Origin: Caulobacter sp. X
GTDB taxonomy: Bacteria; Pseudomonadota; Alphaproteobacteria; Caulobacterales; Caulobacteraceae
Assembly (NCBI RefSeq): GCF_002742635.1
Contig: NZ_PEGF01000001.1
Location: 1,612,001-1,676,000, forward strand
DNA length: 64,000 bases
Reading direction: 5' to 3'
The position numbers and the translations under genes are program-made. Shown piece after piece: positions 19,837 to 28,904 of the stretch (position 1 is the stretch's first letter; every line of letters begins with the position of its first letter). The notes beneath the pieces were generated by a model, which was given only the letters and a program-made list of their open reading frames with translations, had not been told where the DNA came from and made no database searches.

Positions 19837-20963
19837 CGCCCGAACCGCTTGTGCCGCAGGCGTTGGACCGGGGCGACGGCGCGGAGCGAAAGCTCGGCGA
19901 GCAGGAAGCTGAGCAGCGTGCCCCCCACGATCAGGAGCAGCTTCGGCGCCGGCGCGAGCGCCGCGGGCGCGCCAGCCCAGGCGCCGCACGCCAGGACGAT
20001 CTCCATGTGCCAGAGGTAGGCGCCGTACGACAGCACGCCCAGGCGGCGCGGCAGGGGATGATCGAGCAGGGTCGCGCGGATCCAGGCGCCCGGCGCGGTC
20101 GCGTAGAGACCGATGAAGGCGGCCGCGAGCGCCAGGCCCTGGAAGCTGTAGCGCCAGGTCTCGCGGAACAGGGCGTCGCGCCAGATCAGCGAGGCCAGAA
20201 GCCCCGCCGCCCCGGCCGCGCCGAGCGCCAGCGAAAGGCCGGGCCTCGCCGCCAGGCCCTGGCCGGCGCGCTGGAAGAGCAGGCTCGCCAGACAGCCATA
20301 GACGATGGAGTCGAGCCGGGCGTCGGAGGCCAGCGATGTATAGGGAAGCGCCGCGCCGGCCTGCGGAAGGCCGAACGGCGCGCCCGTCGACGACAGGTGG
20401 AACCGCCAGGCCAACGTCGCCAGGCAGACCAGGATCAGGACGCCGGCGAACAGCCGCTGACGCCGCCAGCTGGCCCACATCAGCAGCGGGAAGCTCAGAT
20501 AGAAGTGCTCCTCGACCGCCAGCGACCACAGCTGCGGCCAGCGCGGACCGCCGCCCGTCGCTTCATCGTGCAGCACCAGGTAGTTGGTGAAATAGCCCAG
20601 CGCCCCCGCGACATCGATCGGCCGGACAGCATGGTACAGCAGGCCGACCACGCCTCCTACGCCGACCAGCAGCAGAAGCTCGGGATAGAGCCGCAGCGCC
20701 CGGCGCATGTAGAACTTGCCGATCGAGATATCGCCGTGGGCGTGCGCCTCGCGCGTCAGCAGGGTGGTGATCAGGAACCCGCTGATGAAGAAGAAGACGG
20801 TGACCCCCAGCCCGCCGGGAACCACGTTCTCGAGGCCGAAGTGGCCGACCAGCACCAGGAGGACGGCGACGGCGCGCAGACCGTCAAGGCCGGAGATATA
20901 GGCGCCGCGCGCGAACAGCGCGGGCGGACCCGCTAGCGGCGTGTCGGCGATCGGTTCGTTCAT
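19833..20963 (-). CDS. acyltransferase 3 family membrane protein
   Basis: This 376-residue protein has about 10 membrane segments and the family motifs: GLDGLRAVAVLLVLVGHF near the N-terminus (catalytic His in the VGHF segment), FFFISGFLITTLL, KFYMRRALRLYPELLLL (RxxR) and PQLWSLAVEEHFYLSFPLL. Such enzymes acylate surface sugars such as O-antigen or exopolysaccharide at the inner membrane. No polysaccharide genes lie nearby, so the target is unknown. It points towards LOG and away from tipR's promoter region. Confidence 0.88.
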   Translation of the reverse strand: MNEPIADTPLAGPPALFARGAYISGLDGLRAVAVLLVLVGHFGLENVVPGGLGVTVFFFISGFLITTLLTREAHAHGDISIGKFYMRRALRLYPELLLLVGVGGVVGLLYHAVRPIDVAGALGYFTNYLVLHDEATGGGPRWPQLWSLAVEEHFYLSFPLLMWASWRRQRLFAGVLILVCLATLAWRFHLSSTGAPFGLPQAGAALPYTSLASDARLDSIVYGCLASLLFQRAGQGLAARPGLSLALGAAGAAGLLASLIWRDALFRETWRYSFQGLALAAAFIGLYATAPGAWIRATLLDHPLPRRLGVLSYGAYLWHMEIVLACGAWAGAPAALAPAPKLLLIVGGTLLSFLLAELSLRAVAPVQRLRHKRFGR

Positions 20964-21063
20964 GCGCCCCCCAGCGCCTCGCGAAGTCCGTTGCCGGCTT
21001 CACCTCACCGCCTGCTCATCGCCGATCGCGTCGGTCCTGGCAATCGGTCCGGTCGTCGCGGGT

Positions 21064-21660
21064 TCAGGTCAGCAGATGGCGCACGGTCGAACGCAGCACC
21101 TGGCTCAGGGTGTCGCGATCCAGGTCAGGGTGGTTGACGCCCCGGATCAGCAGGCCGTCGAAGATCAGGCCGATGACCTCGCAGCGCGCCTGGAATTCGG
21201 CGTCGCTCCATTCGGGCTTGCGGCTGCGCTCCATCAGGGACTTGGCCATGTCCCGCTCCTGCGCGTCGGCGGAGCGGACGATGGCGGCGACCTTGGCGTT
21301 GCGGGCGGCCTCGGCGATGACCTCCAGGGCCAAGGCCGCGCGGCCCGGCTCGAAGCATTTGTCGATGCTCTCGGGCAGATGTTCGTCGATCGCGTCGGCC
21401 AGCGTGCCCGGCTGGCTCTCCAGCTCGGCGAACTTGTCGCGCATCTCGGCCAGGTCCTGCTCGACGATGGCGGCGATGATCGCTTCCTTGTTCTCGAAGT
21501 AGCGATAGATCTGGCCAACGCTCAGGCCCGCGGCCTTGGCGATGTCGGCCATGCTGGCGCCGTGAAAGCCGGATTGGCGCACGCGCTCGCACGCGGCGTC
21601 CAGGATCTGCTGACGACGCGACTCGGGTGACGGGCGGCCAGAAATGGCTTCATCAACCAT
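21064..21660 (-). CDS. tipR: TetR-family repressor of the AcrAB-NodT pump (TipR-like)
   Basis: This 198-residue protein has the TetR helix-turn-helix (QQILDAACERVRQSGFHGAS, MADIAKAAGLSVGQIYRYFENK). A C-terminal effector domain follows, with RCEVIGLIFDGLLIRGV near the end. It is divergent from acrA, and a perfect 22-bp palindrome lies in between at 21759-21780. In C. crescentus the acrAB2-nodT operon is repressed by a TetR protein named TipR, which responds to quinolone-like and plant phenolic compounds; this gene occupies the same place. ATG at 21660 was chosen over an upstream TTG because TTGGGA upstream supplies the ribosome site. Confidence 0.85.
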   Translation of the reverse strand: MVDEAISGRPSPESRRQQILDAACERVRQSGFHGASMADIAKAAGLSVGQIYRYFENKEAIIAAIVEQDLAEMRDKFAELESQPGTLADAIDEHLPESIDKCFEPGRAALALEVIAEAARNAKVAAIVRSADAQERDMAKSLMERSRKPEWSDAEFQARCEVIGLIFDGLLIRGVNHPDLDRDTLSQVLRSTVRHLLT

Positions 21661-21720
21661 TGAAAATCCCAAGCGACATTACATTTCCGTTAGGTCAGCC
21701 TCAGCGGCGGGGGATGGAGG

Positions 21721-21780
21721 TTGACTTGCGTCAGTTGCGTCCCTATGTCCAGCCCGCTTGAGAATGAACGTTCATTCTCA
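21721..21780 (+). promoter_or_regulatory. acrA promoter and TipR-type operator
   Basis: TTGACT (21721-21726) and TATGTC (21744-21749) form a -35/-10 pair with a 17-base spacer. Immediately after, at 21759-21780, lies a perfect palindrome with the core GAGAATGAACGTTCATTCTC. A TetR protein bound there would block initiation. Confidence 0.8.
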
Positions 21781-21846
21781 GATTGTTCATCATGCCGGTC
21801 TAGTCAAGGGCAATAGCTCGCTAGCCCATCGCATCCGGGGTCAAAT

Positions 21847-23013
21847 ATGCACTTCCAACGCACCGCGGCCACAACGGCCGTGGGTCTCGCCGCCATCGCC
21901 CTCACCCTCGCCGCCTGCGGCCAAAAAGGCGGCGCCGCCGGCATGGGCATGGGCGGACCGACAGAGGTCGGCTACATCGTGGCCCAATCGCAGACCGTGG
22001 GCCTGACCACCGAGCTGTCAGGCCGGACCTCGGCCTTCCTGGTCTCGGACGTGCGGCCCCAGGTCGGCGGCGTGATCAAGGCGCGCCTGTTCGAGGAAGG
22101 CGCGATCGTCCACGCCGGCCAGTCGCTCTACCAGATCGATCCGGCCACCTATCAGGCGACCTACAACAGCGCCGCGGCCTCGCTGGCCCAGGCCCAGGCC
22201 CAGGCCCTGTCGGCCAAGCTCAAGGCCGACCGCTACAAGACCCTGGTCGAGAGCGGCGCGGTGTCCAAGCAGGACAATGACGACGCCCAGGCCGCCGCAG
22301 CCCAGACGGCCGCCGCCGTCGCGGTGCAGAAGGCCGCGCTCGACACCGCTCGCATCAATCTGAACTACACCAAGGTCGCCGCCCCGATCACCGGCCGCAT
22401 CGGCAAGAGCGCCGTTACCCCCGGCGCCCTGGTCACCGCCAACCAGGCCACGGCCCTGGCCACCGTCCAGGACCTGTCGAAGATCTATGTCGACCTGACC
22501 CAGACCTCGGCCGAGCTCCTGAAGCTCAAGCAGCAGTTCGCCAGCGGCAAGCTGGGCCGCACCAACTCGGCCACCGTGACCTTGAAGCTCGAGGATGGCT
22601 CGACCTATCCGACGCCGGGCACGCTGGAGTTCTCCGACGTGACCGTCGATCCGGGCACCGGCTCGGTGACGCTGCGCGCGGTGTTTCCGAACCCGAACGG
22701 CGTGCTGCTGCCGGGCATGTACGTCCGCGCCGCGCTGAGCCAAGGCGTCGCCTCGGGCGGCATCCTGGTGCCGCAGACCGCGATCAGCCGCGATCCCAAG
22801 GGCGGCGCGACGGTGACGCTGGTCGGCGCCAAGGGCCCCGAAACCCGTCCGGTCACCCTGGGCCAGACGGTCGGCGACAAGTGGCTGATCACCAGCGGCC
22901 TGCAGCCGGGCGACAAGGTCATCGTCGAGGGCCTGCAGAAGGTCCGCCCCGGCGCGCCGATCAAGGCCGTCCCCGCGGGCTCGGCGCCCGCCGCCGCTCA
23001 AGCTCAGCGCTAA
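21847..23013 (+). CDS. acrA: RND efflux periplasmic adaptor lipoprotein
   Basis: This 388-residue protein has a lipoprotein signal ending LTLAAC (lipobox), then the adaptor's beta-barrel and lipoyl regions: ELSGRTSAFLVSDVRPQVGG, VIKARLFEEGAIVHAGQSLY, a coiled-coil hairpin around 105-160, VAAPITGRIGKSAVTPGALV, and the membrane-proximal VTLGQTVGDKW. It links AcrB to NodT across the periplasm. acrB begins 12 bases after the stop, and the transcript starts at the palindrome-controlled promoter. Confidence 0.93.
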   Translation: MHFQRTAATTAVGLAAIALTLAACGQKGGAAGMGMGGPTEVGYIVAQSQTVGLTTELSGRTSAFLVSDVRPQVGGVIKARLFEEGAIVHAGQSLYQIDPATYQATYNSAAASLAQAQAQALSAKLKADRYKTLVESGAVSKQDNDDAQAAAAQTAAAVAVQKAALDTARINLNYTKVAAPITGRIGKSAVTPGALVTANQATALATVQDLSKIYVDLTQTSAELLKLKQQFASGKLGRTNSATVTLKLEDGSTYPTPGTLEFSDVTVDPGTGSVTLRAVFPNPNGVLLPGMYVRAALSQGVASGGILVPQTAISRDPKGGATVTLVGAKGPETRPVTLGQTVGDKWLITSGLQPGDKVIVEGLQKVRPGAPIKAVPAGSAPAAAQAQR

Positions 23014-23025
23014 GGCCAGCCTCCG

Positions 23026-26000
23026 ATGCTTTCACGTTTCTTCATCGACAGACCCATCTTCGCGTGGGTCATCGCCATCGTGATCATGCTGGCCGGCGCG
23101 CTGGCGATCACGTCCCTGCCGGTCGCGCAGTATCCCAGCATCGCCCTGCCCCAGGTGTCGATCTCGGCCAACTATCCCGGCGCCTCGGCCAAGACCGTCG
23201 AGGACAGCGTCACCCAGGTCATCGAACAGAAGATGAAGGGCCTGGACGGCCTGGACTACATGTCGTCGACCAGCGACAGCGCCGGTTCGGCCACCGTGAC
23301 CCTGACCTTCAAGGCCGGCACCGACATCGACATCGCCCAGGTCCAGGTCCAGAACAAGCTGCAGACCGCCACCGCCCTGCTGCCGCAGGAAGTGCAGCAG
23401 CAAGGCCTGACGGTCGCCAAGTCGGCGCGGAACTTCATGATGGTCGTGGGCCTCTACTCCGAGGACCCCAAGACCACCGGCACCGATCTGGCCGACTACC
23501 TGGCCTCGAACATCCAGGATCCGCTGAGCCGCGTCGACGGCGTCGGCGACATCCAGCTGTTCGGTTCGCAATACGCCATGCGCATCTGGCTGGACCCGCA
23601 GAAGCTGGCCAGCTTCAGCCTGACCCCGGCCGACGTCTCGACCGCGATCAAGGCCCAGAACGCCCAGGTCTCGGCCGGCCAGCTGGGCGGCGCGCCCAAC
23701 CTGCCGGGCACGGGCCTGAACGCCACGATCACGGCCCAGTCGCGCCTGCAGACGCCCGAGCAGTTCCGCCAGATCATCCTGAAGAACTCCACGGGCGGCG
23801 CCACCGTGCGCCTGGGCGACGTGGCCCGCGTCGAGCTCGGCTCGGAAAGCTACGCCTCGGTCGCCAAGTTCAACGGCCACCCGGCCGCCGGCATGGCCAT
23901 CAAGCTGGCCCCCGGCGCCAACGCGCTCGACACGGCCGCGGCCGTGAAGGCCAAGATGGCCCAGCTCGAGAAGAACTTCCCGGCCAGCTACAAGTACGTC
24001 GTCCCCTATGACTCGACGCCGTTCGTGAAGCTGTCGATCGAGGAAGTGGTCAAGACGCTGATCGAAGCCATCGTGCTGGTGTTCATCGTCATGTTCCTGT
24101 TCCTGCAGAACTGGCGCGCGACCCTGATCCCGACCATCGCCGTGCCGGTCGTCCTCTTGGGCACCTTCGGCGTGCTGGCGGCCTTCGGCTACTCGATCAA
24201 CACGCTCACCATGTTCGGCCTGGTGCTGGCGATCGGCCTGCTGGTCGACGACGCCATCGTCGTGGTCGAAAACGTCGAGCGCGTGATGAGCGAGGAAGGG
24301 CTTTCTCCCAAGGAAGCCACCCGCAAGTCGATGAACGAGATCACCGGCGCCCTGATCGGCATCGCCCTCGTCCTGGCGGCGGTGTTCGTGCCGATGGCCT
24401 TCTTCGGCGGCTCGCAAGGCGTGATCTATCGTCAGTTCTCGATCACCATCGTCTCGGCCATGGCCCTGTCGGTGGTCGTCGCCCTGATCCTGACGCCCGC
24501 CCTCTGCGCCACGATGCTGAAGCCGGTCGAGGCCGGTCACAAGGAGCACCAGACGGGCTTCTTCGGCTGGTTCAACCGCAGCTTCAACGACATGTCGTCG
24601 CGTTACCAAGGCGGCGTGCGCAAGATCCTGGGCAAGAGCGGCCGCTGGATGGCCGTCTACGCCGCGATCATCGTCGCCATGGGCCTGCTGTTCGTCCGCC
24701 TGCCCAGCGCCTTCCTGCCGGAAGAAGACCAGGGCACCATGTTCACCCTGGTCCAGCTGCCCGCCGGCGCCACCGAGGAGAAGACGCTGGCCGTCCTCGA
24801 CAAGGTGCGCGACCACTTCCTGATCGGCGAGAAGGACGCCGTGCAGTCGGTGTTCACCGTCTCGGGCTTCAGCTTCGCCGGCGCCGGTCAGAACGCCGGT
24901 CTCGCCTTCGTCCGCCTGAAGGATTTCGAGCACCGCAAGGCCGCCAATCTCAAGGCCCAAGCCGTCGCCGGCCGGGCCATGGGCGCCTTCGGCGCTCAGT
25001 TCCGCGACGCCATGGTGTTCGCGATCGTCCCGCCGGCCGTGTCGGAGCTGGGCAACTCGTCCGGCTTCGACTTCCAGCTGCAGGACACCGGCGGCGTCGG
25101 TCACGAGACCCTGATGCAGGCTCGGAACATGATGCTGGGCATGGCCGCCCAGGATCCGAACCTGGTGGGCGTGCGCCCGAACGGCCAGGACGACACCCCG
25201 CAGCTGAAGATCGAGGTCGACCAGGCCAAGGCCGGCGCGCTGGGCCTGACCACCGCCGACATCAATAGCGCCCTCAGCGCCGCCTGGGGCGGGTCGTATG
25301 TCAACGACTTCATCGATCGCGGCCGGGTCAAGAAGGTCTACATCCAGGCCGACGCCCCGTTCCGCATGACGCCGGAGGACCTGAACCGCTGGTACGTGCG
25401 CAACGGCAGCGGCCAGATGGTCCCCTTCCCCGCCTTCGCCACCTCGTCCTGGACCTACGGCTCGCCGCGTCTCGAGCGCTACAACGGCCTGTCGTCGGTG
25501 AACCTCCAGGGCTCGCCGGCCCCGGGCAAGAGCTCGGGCGACGCGATCGCGGCGATGGAGAAGCTGGCGGCCAAGCTGCCGCCCGGCGTCGGCTACGAAT
25601 GGACCGGCCTGTCGGCCCAGGAACTGGAGGCCGGCAACCAGGCCCCCGCCCTGTACGCCATCTCGATCCTGGTCGTGTTCCTGCTGCTGGCCGCGCTCTA
25701 TGAGAGCTGGTCGATCCCGCTGGCCGTCATCATGGTCATCCCGCTGGGCGTCATCGGCGCGCTGCTGGCGACCTTCGCTCGCGGTCTCAGCAACGACATC
25801 TACTTCCAGGTCGGCCTGCTGACGACCATGGGCCTGGCGTCCAAGAACGCCATCCTGATCGTCGAGTTCGCCAAGGACCTGTACGAGAAGGGCATGAGCC
25901 TGATCGAGGCGACGCTGGAAGCTGTCCGCATCCGTCTGCGCCCGATCATCATGACCTCGCTGGCCTTCGTGTTCGGCGTGTTGCCGCTCGCGATCTCGAA

Positions 26001-26190
26001 CGGCGCTGGCTCCGGCGCTCAGCACGCGATCGGCACCGGCGTCATCGGCGGCATGATCTCGGCCACCCTGCTGGCGATCTTCTTCGTCCCGCTGTTCTTC
26101 GTGGTGGTCGAGAAGATCTTCAAACCCAAGCACGCCGGTCACGACGCCGCGGTCGCCCAAGGCGACGCGCCGTCGACGGAGGCCCACTGA
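23026..26190 (+). CDS. acrB: RND efflux transporter, HAE1 family
   Basis: This 1054-residue protein has the AcrB layout: N-terminal [20 protein letters not shown], twelve membrane helices with two large periplasmic loops, and the proton-relay motif [16 protein letters not shown] (two Asp in helix 4). Helix 10 has [12 protein letters not shown], which contains the partner Lys. Near the C-terminus [20 protein letters not shown] is typical. It exports hydrophobic drugs and phenolics with proton import. It lies between acrA and nodT with only short gaps. Confidence 0.95.
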   Translation: MLSRFFIDRPIFAWVIAIVIMLAGALAITSLPVAQYPSIALPQVSISANYPGASAKTVEDSVTQVIEQKMKGLDGLDYMSSTSDSAGSATVTLTFKAGTDIDIAQVQVQNKLQTATALLPQEVQQQGLTVAKSARNFMMVVGLYSEDPKTTGTDLADYLASNIQDPLSRVDGVGDIQLFGSQYAMRIWLDPQKLASFSLTPADVSTAIKAQNAQVSAGQLGGAPNLPGTGLNATITAQSRLQTPEQFRQIILKNSTGGATVRLGDVARVELGSESYASVAKFNGHPAAGMAIKLAPGANALDTAAAVKAKMAQLEKNFPASYKYVVPYDSTPFVKLSIEEVVKTLIEAIVLVFIVMFLFLQNWRATLIPTIAVPVVLLGTFGVLAAFGYSINTLTMFGLVLAIGLLVDDAIVVVENVERVMSEEGLSPKEATRKSMNEITGALIGIALVLAAVFVPMAFFGGSQGVIYRQFSITIVSAMALSVVVALILTPALCATMLKPVEAGHKEHQTGFFGWFNRSFNDMSSRYQGGVRKILGKSGRWMAVYAAIIVAMGLLFVRLPSAFLPEEDQGTMFTLVQLPAGATEEKTLAVLDKVRDHFLIGEKDAVQSVFTVSGFSFAGAGQNAGLAFVRLKDFEHRKAANLKAQAVAGRAMGAFGAQFRDAMVFAIVPPAVSELGNSSGFDFQLQDTGGVGHETLMQARNMMLGMAAQDPNLVGVRPNGQDDTPQLKIEVDQAKAGALGLTTADINSALSAAWGGSYVNDFIDRGRVKKVYIQADAPFRMTPEDLNRWYVRNGSGQMVPFPAFATSSWTYGSPRLERYNGLSSVNLQGSPAPGKSSGDAIAAMEKLAAKLPPGVGYEWTGLSAQELEAGNQAPALYAISILVVFLLLAALYESWSIPLAVIMVIPLGVIGALLATFARGLSNDIYFQVGLLTTMGLASKNAILIVEFAKDLYEKGMSLIEATLEAVRIRLRPIIMTSLAFVFGVLPLAISNGAGSGAQHAIGTGVIGGMISATLLAIFFVPLFFVVVEKIFKPKHAGHDAAVAQGDAPSTEAH

Positions 26191-26192
26191 TC

Positions 26193-27596
26193 ATGTTCCG
26201 TAACCTCACCCTGATCCTGCTGGCCTCCACGGCGGTCAGCGCCTGCACCCTAGCGCCCAAGTACGAGCGCCCGACCCTGCCGGTCGCCCAGACCTGGTCC
26301 ACGCCGACCACCGAGCCCGCGGGCTCGGTCACGGCCGCCGACCTCGACTGGCGCCAGGTGCTGGTCGATCCGCGCCTGCAAGGCGTGGTCGACCTGGCCC
26401 TCAAGCAGAACCGCGACCTGCGCGTGGCGGTGCTGAACATCGAGAAGGCCCGCGCCACCTATGGCGTCCAGCGGGCCAATCTGTTCCCGGCCATCAACGG
26501 CGTCCTCGGCGAGCAACGCGCCCGCACGCCGCCGTCGGTGTCCAGCACCGGGAGCGCGATCGACACCGAGACCTACAGCGCCACCATCGGCTTCACGGCC
26601 TATGAGCTGGACCTGTTCGGCCGCGTCCGCAGCCTGAACCAGCAGGCGCTGCAGAGCTTCTTCGCCACCGAGGAAACCGCGCGCGCCACCCGGATCAGCC
26701 TGATCGCCGAGACGGCCAACGCCTGGCTGACCCTGGCCGCCGACCAGGACCGCCTGGCCCTGGCCCAAAGCACCCTGGCCACGCGCGAGCAGTCCCTGGC
26801 CCTGACCCGTCGCCAGGTCGACGGCGGGGTCGGCTCGCTGCTCGATCTGCGCACCGCCGAGACCCAGGCCGAAACCGCCCGTTCGGACGTGGCGTCCTAC
26901 GCCGCCCAGGTGGCCCAGGACCGCAACGCCCTGGTGCTGCTGACCGGCGGCGAGGTCCCGGCCGAGCTGCTGCCTTCCGGCGACCTGTCCTCGGCCAAGA
27001 TCCTGGCCGACCTGCCGGCGGGCCTGCCGTCCGACGTCCTGGCGCGTCGCCCGGACGTGCTGTCGGCCGAGCACAGCCTGCAAGGCGCCAACGCCAATAT
27101 CGGCGCGGCCCGCGCGGCCTTCTTCCCGCGCATCAGCCTGACCGGTTCGACTGGCGCGACCAGCGGCGACCTCAATGACCTGTTCAAGAACGGCACGGGC
27201 AGCTGGAGCTTCACGCCCCAGATCAGCCTGCCGATCTTCGCGGGCGGGGCCAATGTCGCGAACCTGAACAGCGCCAAGGCCAGCCGCGACATCGCGGTGG
27301 CGACCTATGAGAAGACCGTCCAGACGGCCTTCCGCGAGGTCTCCGACGCCCTGTCGATCCGCCAGACGGTCTCCGATCGCCTGGCCGCCCAGGAGCGTCT
27401 GGTCTCCGCCGCGACCGACCGCGAACGCCTGTCGCAGCAGCGCCGGGACGCGGGCGTCGACAGCGCCCTGACCCTGTTGGACGCCCAGCGCACGCTGTAC
27501 TCGGCCCAGCTGGGCCTGATCTCGGCGCGCCTGGATCGGGCCACCAACCTGGTGACCCTGTACAAGACGCTCGGCGGCGGCGCCCCCGCCCGCTGA
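26193..27596 (+). CDS. nodT: outer-membrane efflux lipoprotein, NodT family
   Basis: This 467-residue protein begins with a lipoprotein signal with lipobox VSAC. It has two repeats of the OEP domain, including FTAYELDLFGRVRSLNQQAL, LRVAVLNIEKARATYGVQRA, ISLIAETANAWLTLA and VLARRPDVLSAEHSLQGANAN. The protein forms the TolC-like channel of the AcrAB pump. It starts 2 bases after acrB ends. Its C-terminus is short (GGGAPAR). Confidence 0.95.
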   Translation: MFRNLTLILLASTAVSACTLAPKYERPTLPVAQTWSTPTTEPAGSVTAADLDWRQVLVDPRLQGVVDLALKQNRDLRVAVLNIEKARATYGVQRANLFPAINGVLGEQRARTPPSVSSTGSAIDTETYSATIGFTAYELDLFGRVRSLNQQALQSFFATEETARATRISLIAETANAWLTLAADQDRLALAQSTLATREQSLALTRRQVDGGVGSLLDLRTAETQAETARSDVASYAAQVAQDRNALVLLTGGEVPAELLPSGDLSSAKILADLPAGLPSDVLARRPDVLSAEHSLQGANANIGAARAAFFPRISLTGSTGATSGDLNDLFKNGTGSWSFTPQISLPIFAGGANVANLNSAKASRDIAVATYEKTVQTAFREVSDALSIRQTVSDRLAAQERLVSAATDRERLSQQRRDAGVDSALTLLDAQRTLYSAQLGLISARLDRATNLVTLYKTLGGGAPAR

Positions 27597-27605
27597 GCCA
27601 AAGCC

Positions 27606-27711
27606 TTCCCCGGCAGCCTCCGGGGAAGTTCGTCGACCATCATCCCCCCCCCCGATGGTGACGAACGGAAGGGGCGCGCTCCTCCCCCCATTCCCGGGAG
27701 CCGCCCCTTCC
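27606..27711. terminator. hairpins after nodT (terminator candidates)
   Basis: CTTCCCCGG (27606-27614) pairs with CCGGGGAAG (27621-27629). A second, branched hairpin has GGAAGGGGCG (27667-27676) pairing with CGCCCCTTCC (27702-27711) and an inner GCTCC/GGAGC stem. It is followed by a pyrimidine-rich run (TCCTTCTTCTTCTTC). The first hairpin lacks a T-run, so the second is the more likely terminator. Confidence 0.55.
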
Positions 27712-27776
27712 TCCTTCTTCTTCTTCAATCTGGAGGCCCGCGCCTGACCCGATCCGGGGACGGCGTAAGCCGTTTA

Positions 27777-27790
27777 TTACCGTTTGGTAA
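27777..27790. promoter_or_regulatory. palindrome TTACC-GTTT-GGTAA
   Basis: A 5-bp inverted repeat with a 4-base centre lies 76 bases before the small membrane protein gene. It may be a repressor site; no matching regulator is identified. Confidence 0.35.
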
Positions 27791-27865
27791 CCCTCTTCGA
27801 TAAACGTTTGCACATTAACGGTGTTTCCGCGCGCGTGCAGAAGCCAAGGCCGGAAGAGGATACCC

Positions 27866-28033
27866 ATGACGACCAAAGCCAAGAACGATCAGACCGCGAG
27901 ACAGGCCGCTCAAGTGGCCGGCGTCGTGCTCGCCAGCCTGCTGGCCCTGACCGCCATCGTCTCCGCCGTCGTCGCCCCGACCGACCTTTCCGGCCGCCCG
28001 CTCTCCAGCCCGACGGTCGTCGCCTCCCGCTAA
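27866..28033 (+). CDS. small single-pass membrane protein (55 aa)
   Basis: This short gene starts at ATG 27866 with AAGAGGA about 8 bases upstream. The protein has a charged N-terminus (TTKAKNDQTARQAAQ), one membrane segment (VAGVVLASLLALTAIVSAVV) and a short tail (APTDLSGRPLSSPTVVASR). I do not recognise a family. It converges with the Lrp regulator gene, the stops overlapping on CTAA. Such small membrane proteins can tune neighbouring transporters, but that is only a possibility here. Confidence 0.6.
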   Translation: MTTKAKNDQTARQAAQVAGVVLASLLALTAIVSAVVAPTDLSGRPLSSPTVVASR

Positions 28034-28497
28034 AGCGGCAGCTGCACCGTGCTCTTGACCTCCTCGAGCACGGCGTAGGTGCGGGTCTCGCGCACGCCCG
28101 GCATCTTGACCAGGATGTCGCCCAGGAAGCCGCGATAGGCCTCCATGTCCTTCACGCGAGCCTTGATCAGGTAGTCGAAGCCGCCAGCCACCATGTGGCA
28201 CTCCAGAACCTCGGGCGCGCGGCGCACGGCGGCGGCGAAGTCCTCGAAGGTCTCGCCCGTGGTCCGCTCCAGCACCACCTCCACGAAGATCAGCAGCGCC
28301 CGGTCGACCTTGGCCGGGTCCAGCAGCGCCGCGTAGCCGGTGATGTAGCCGCGCTCCTTTAGCCGCCGGACGCGGTCGAAGGTGGCCGCCGGCGAGAGAT
28401 TGCAGCGCTTGGCGAGCTCGGCGTTGGTGATGCGCCCATCGGCCTGCAAAACCCTGAGTAGTCGGCGATCGGTATCGTCTAGAGCGGAAATGGCCAT
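28030..28497 (-). CDS. putR: Lrp/AsnC-family regulator, probable putA activator
   Basis: This 155-residue protein has the Lrp helix-turn-helix (LDDTDRRLLRVLQADGRITN, AELAKRCNLSPAATFDRVRR) and the C-terminal RAM ligand-binding domain (VEVVLERTTGETFEDFAAAV, CHMVAGGFDYLIKARVKDM). It is divergent from putA with a 407-base gap. In alphaproteobacteria such Lrp regulators (PutR) activate putA in response to proline, and PutA here lacks the DNA-binding domain that gives self-regulation in enterics. The specific role is inferred from position. Confidence 0.85.
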   Translation of the reverse strand: MAISALDDTDRRLLRVLQADGRITNAELAKRCNLSPAATFDRVRRLKERGYITGYAALLDPAKVDRALLIFVEVVLERTTGETFEDFAAAVRRAPEVLECHMVAGGFDYLIKARVKDMEAYRGFLGDILVKMPGVRETRTYAVLEEVKSTVQLPL

Positions 28498-28904
28498 GGC
28501 ACCTTTTTGCCGAAGAAGCTTCGAAAATTAGCGCTCACAAACGGAGCACCTTCGACAAGCTTAGCGTTACACCCCCGATCGTTCCAGCCCACCCGCGCCA
28601 ACCCCTCCTCCTCCAGGGCGTCGGTGGGGCGGCTTTGCCGTCGGAACGTCGCGACGCTCGCCCCTCTCCCCCTAACCGGGCGTCGCGCTAGAGAGGAAGG
28701 GACGCGACCGTCTCCCCGACCGGCGTCCCTTCCTCCCTCCCCATTTTCAAAGCATCCTCATCGCCGAGCGCACACGCACGCGCTGGAGCCGACGAACGTT
28801 TTTCGCGCCGAGGCCGAACAGCGTACGGCGCGGCCGCGCAACAAACGAAGCACCTTTGGCGGAAGTCGCGATAGACCGACGATATTCTAACCTCAGGGAA
28901 CGCC
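28498..28904. promoter_or_regulatory. putR-putA control region
   Basis: This 407-base gap holds three similar boxes: GCACCTTTTTGCCGAAG (28499-28515), GCACCTTCGACAAG (28546-28559) and GCACCTTTGGCGGAAG (28850-28865). All share GCACCTT followed by AAG and could be Lrp/PutR sites. A perfect 13-bp hairpin lies at 28693-28735. Promoter boxes could not be assigned with confidence. Confidence 0.55.
28693..28735. repeat. 13-bp perfect hairpin in putA upstream region
   Basis: GAGGAAGGGACGC (28693-28705) pairs exactly with GCGTCCCTTCCTC (28723-28735) across a 17-base loop. It resembles the branched hairpin at 27667-27711 in its GGAAGGG...CCCTTCC arms and pyrimidine-rich tail, and may be a member of the same element family. 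Confidence 0.6.

Noticed and set aside
23032..26187. 1051-codon open frame on the minus strand
   Set aside because: It lies exactly opposite acrB; the translation is low-complexity (Asp/Gly/Arg/His-rich) as expected for antisense of a GC-rich gene, while the plus strand has a complete AcrB.
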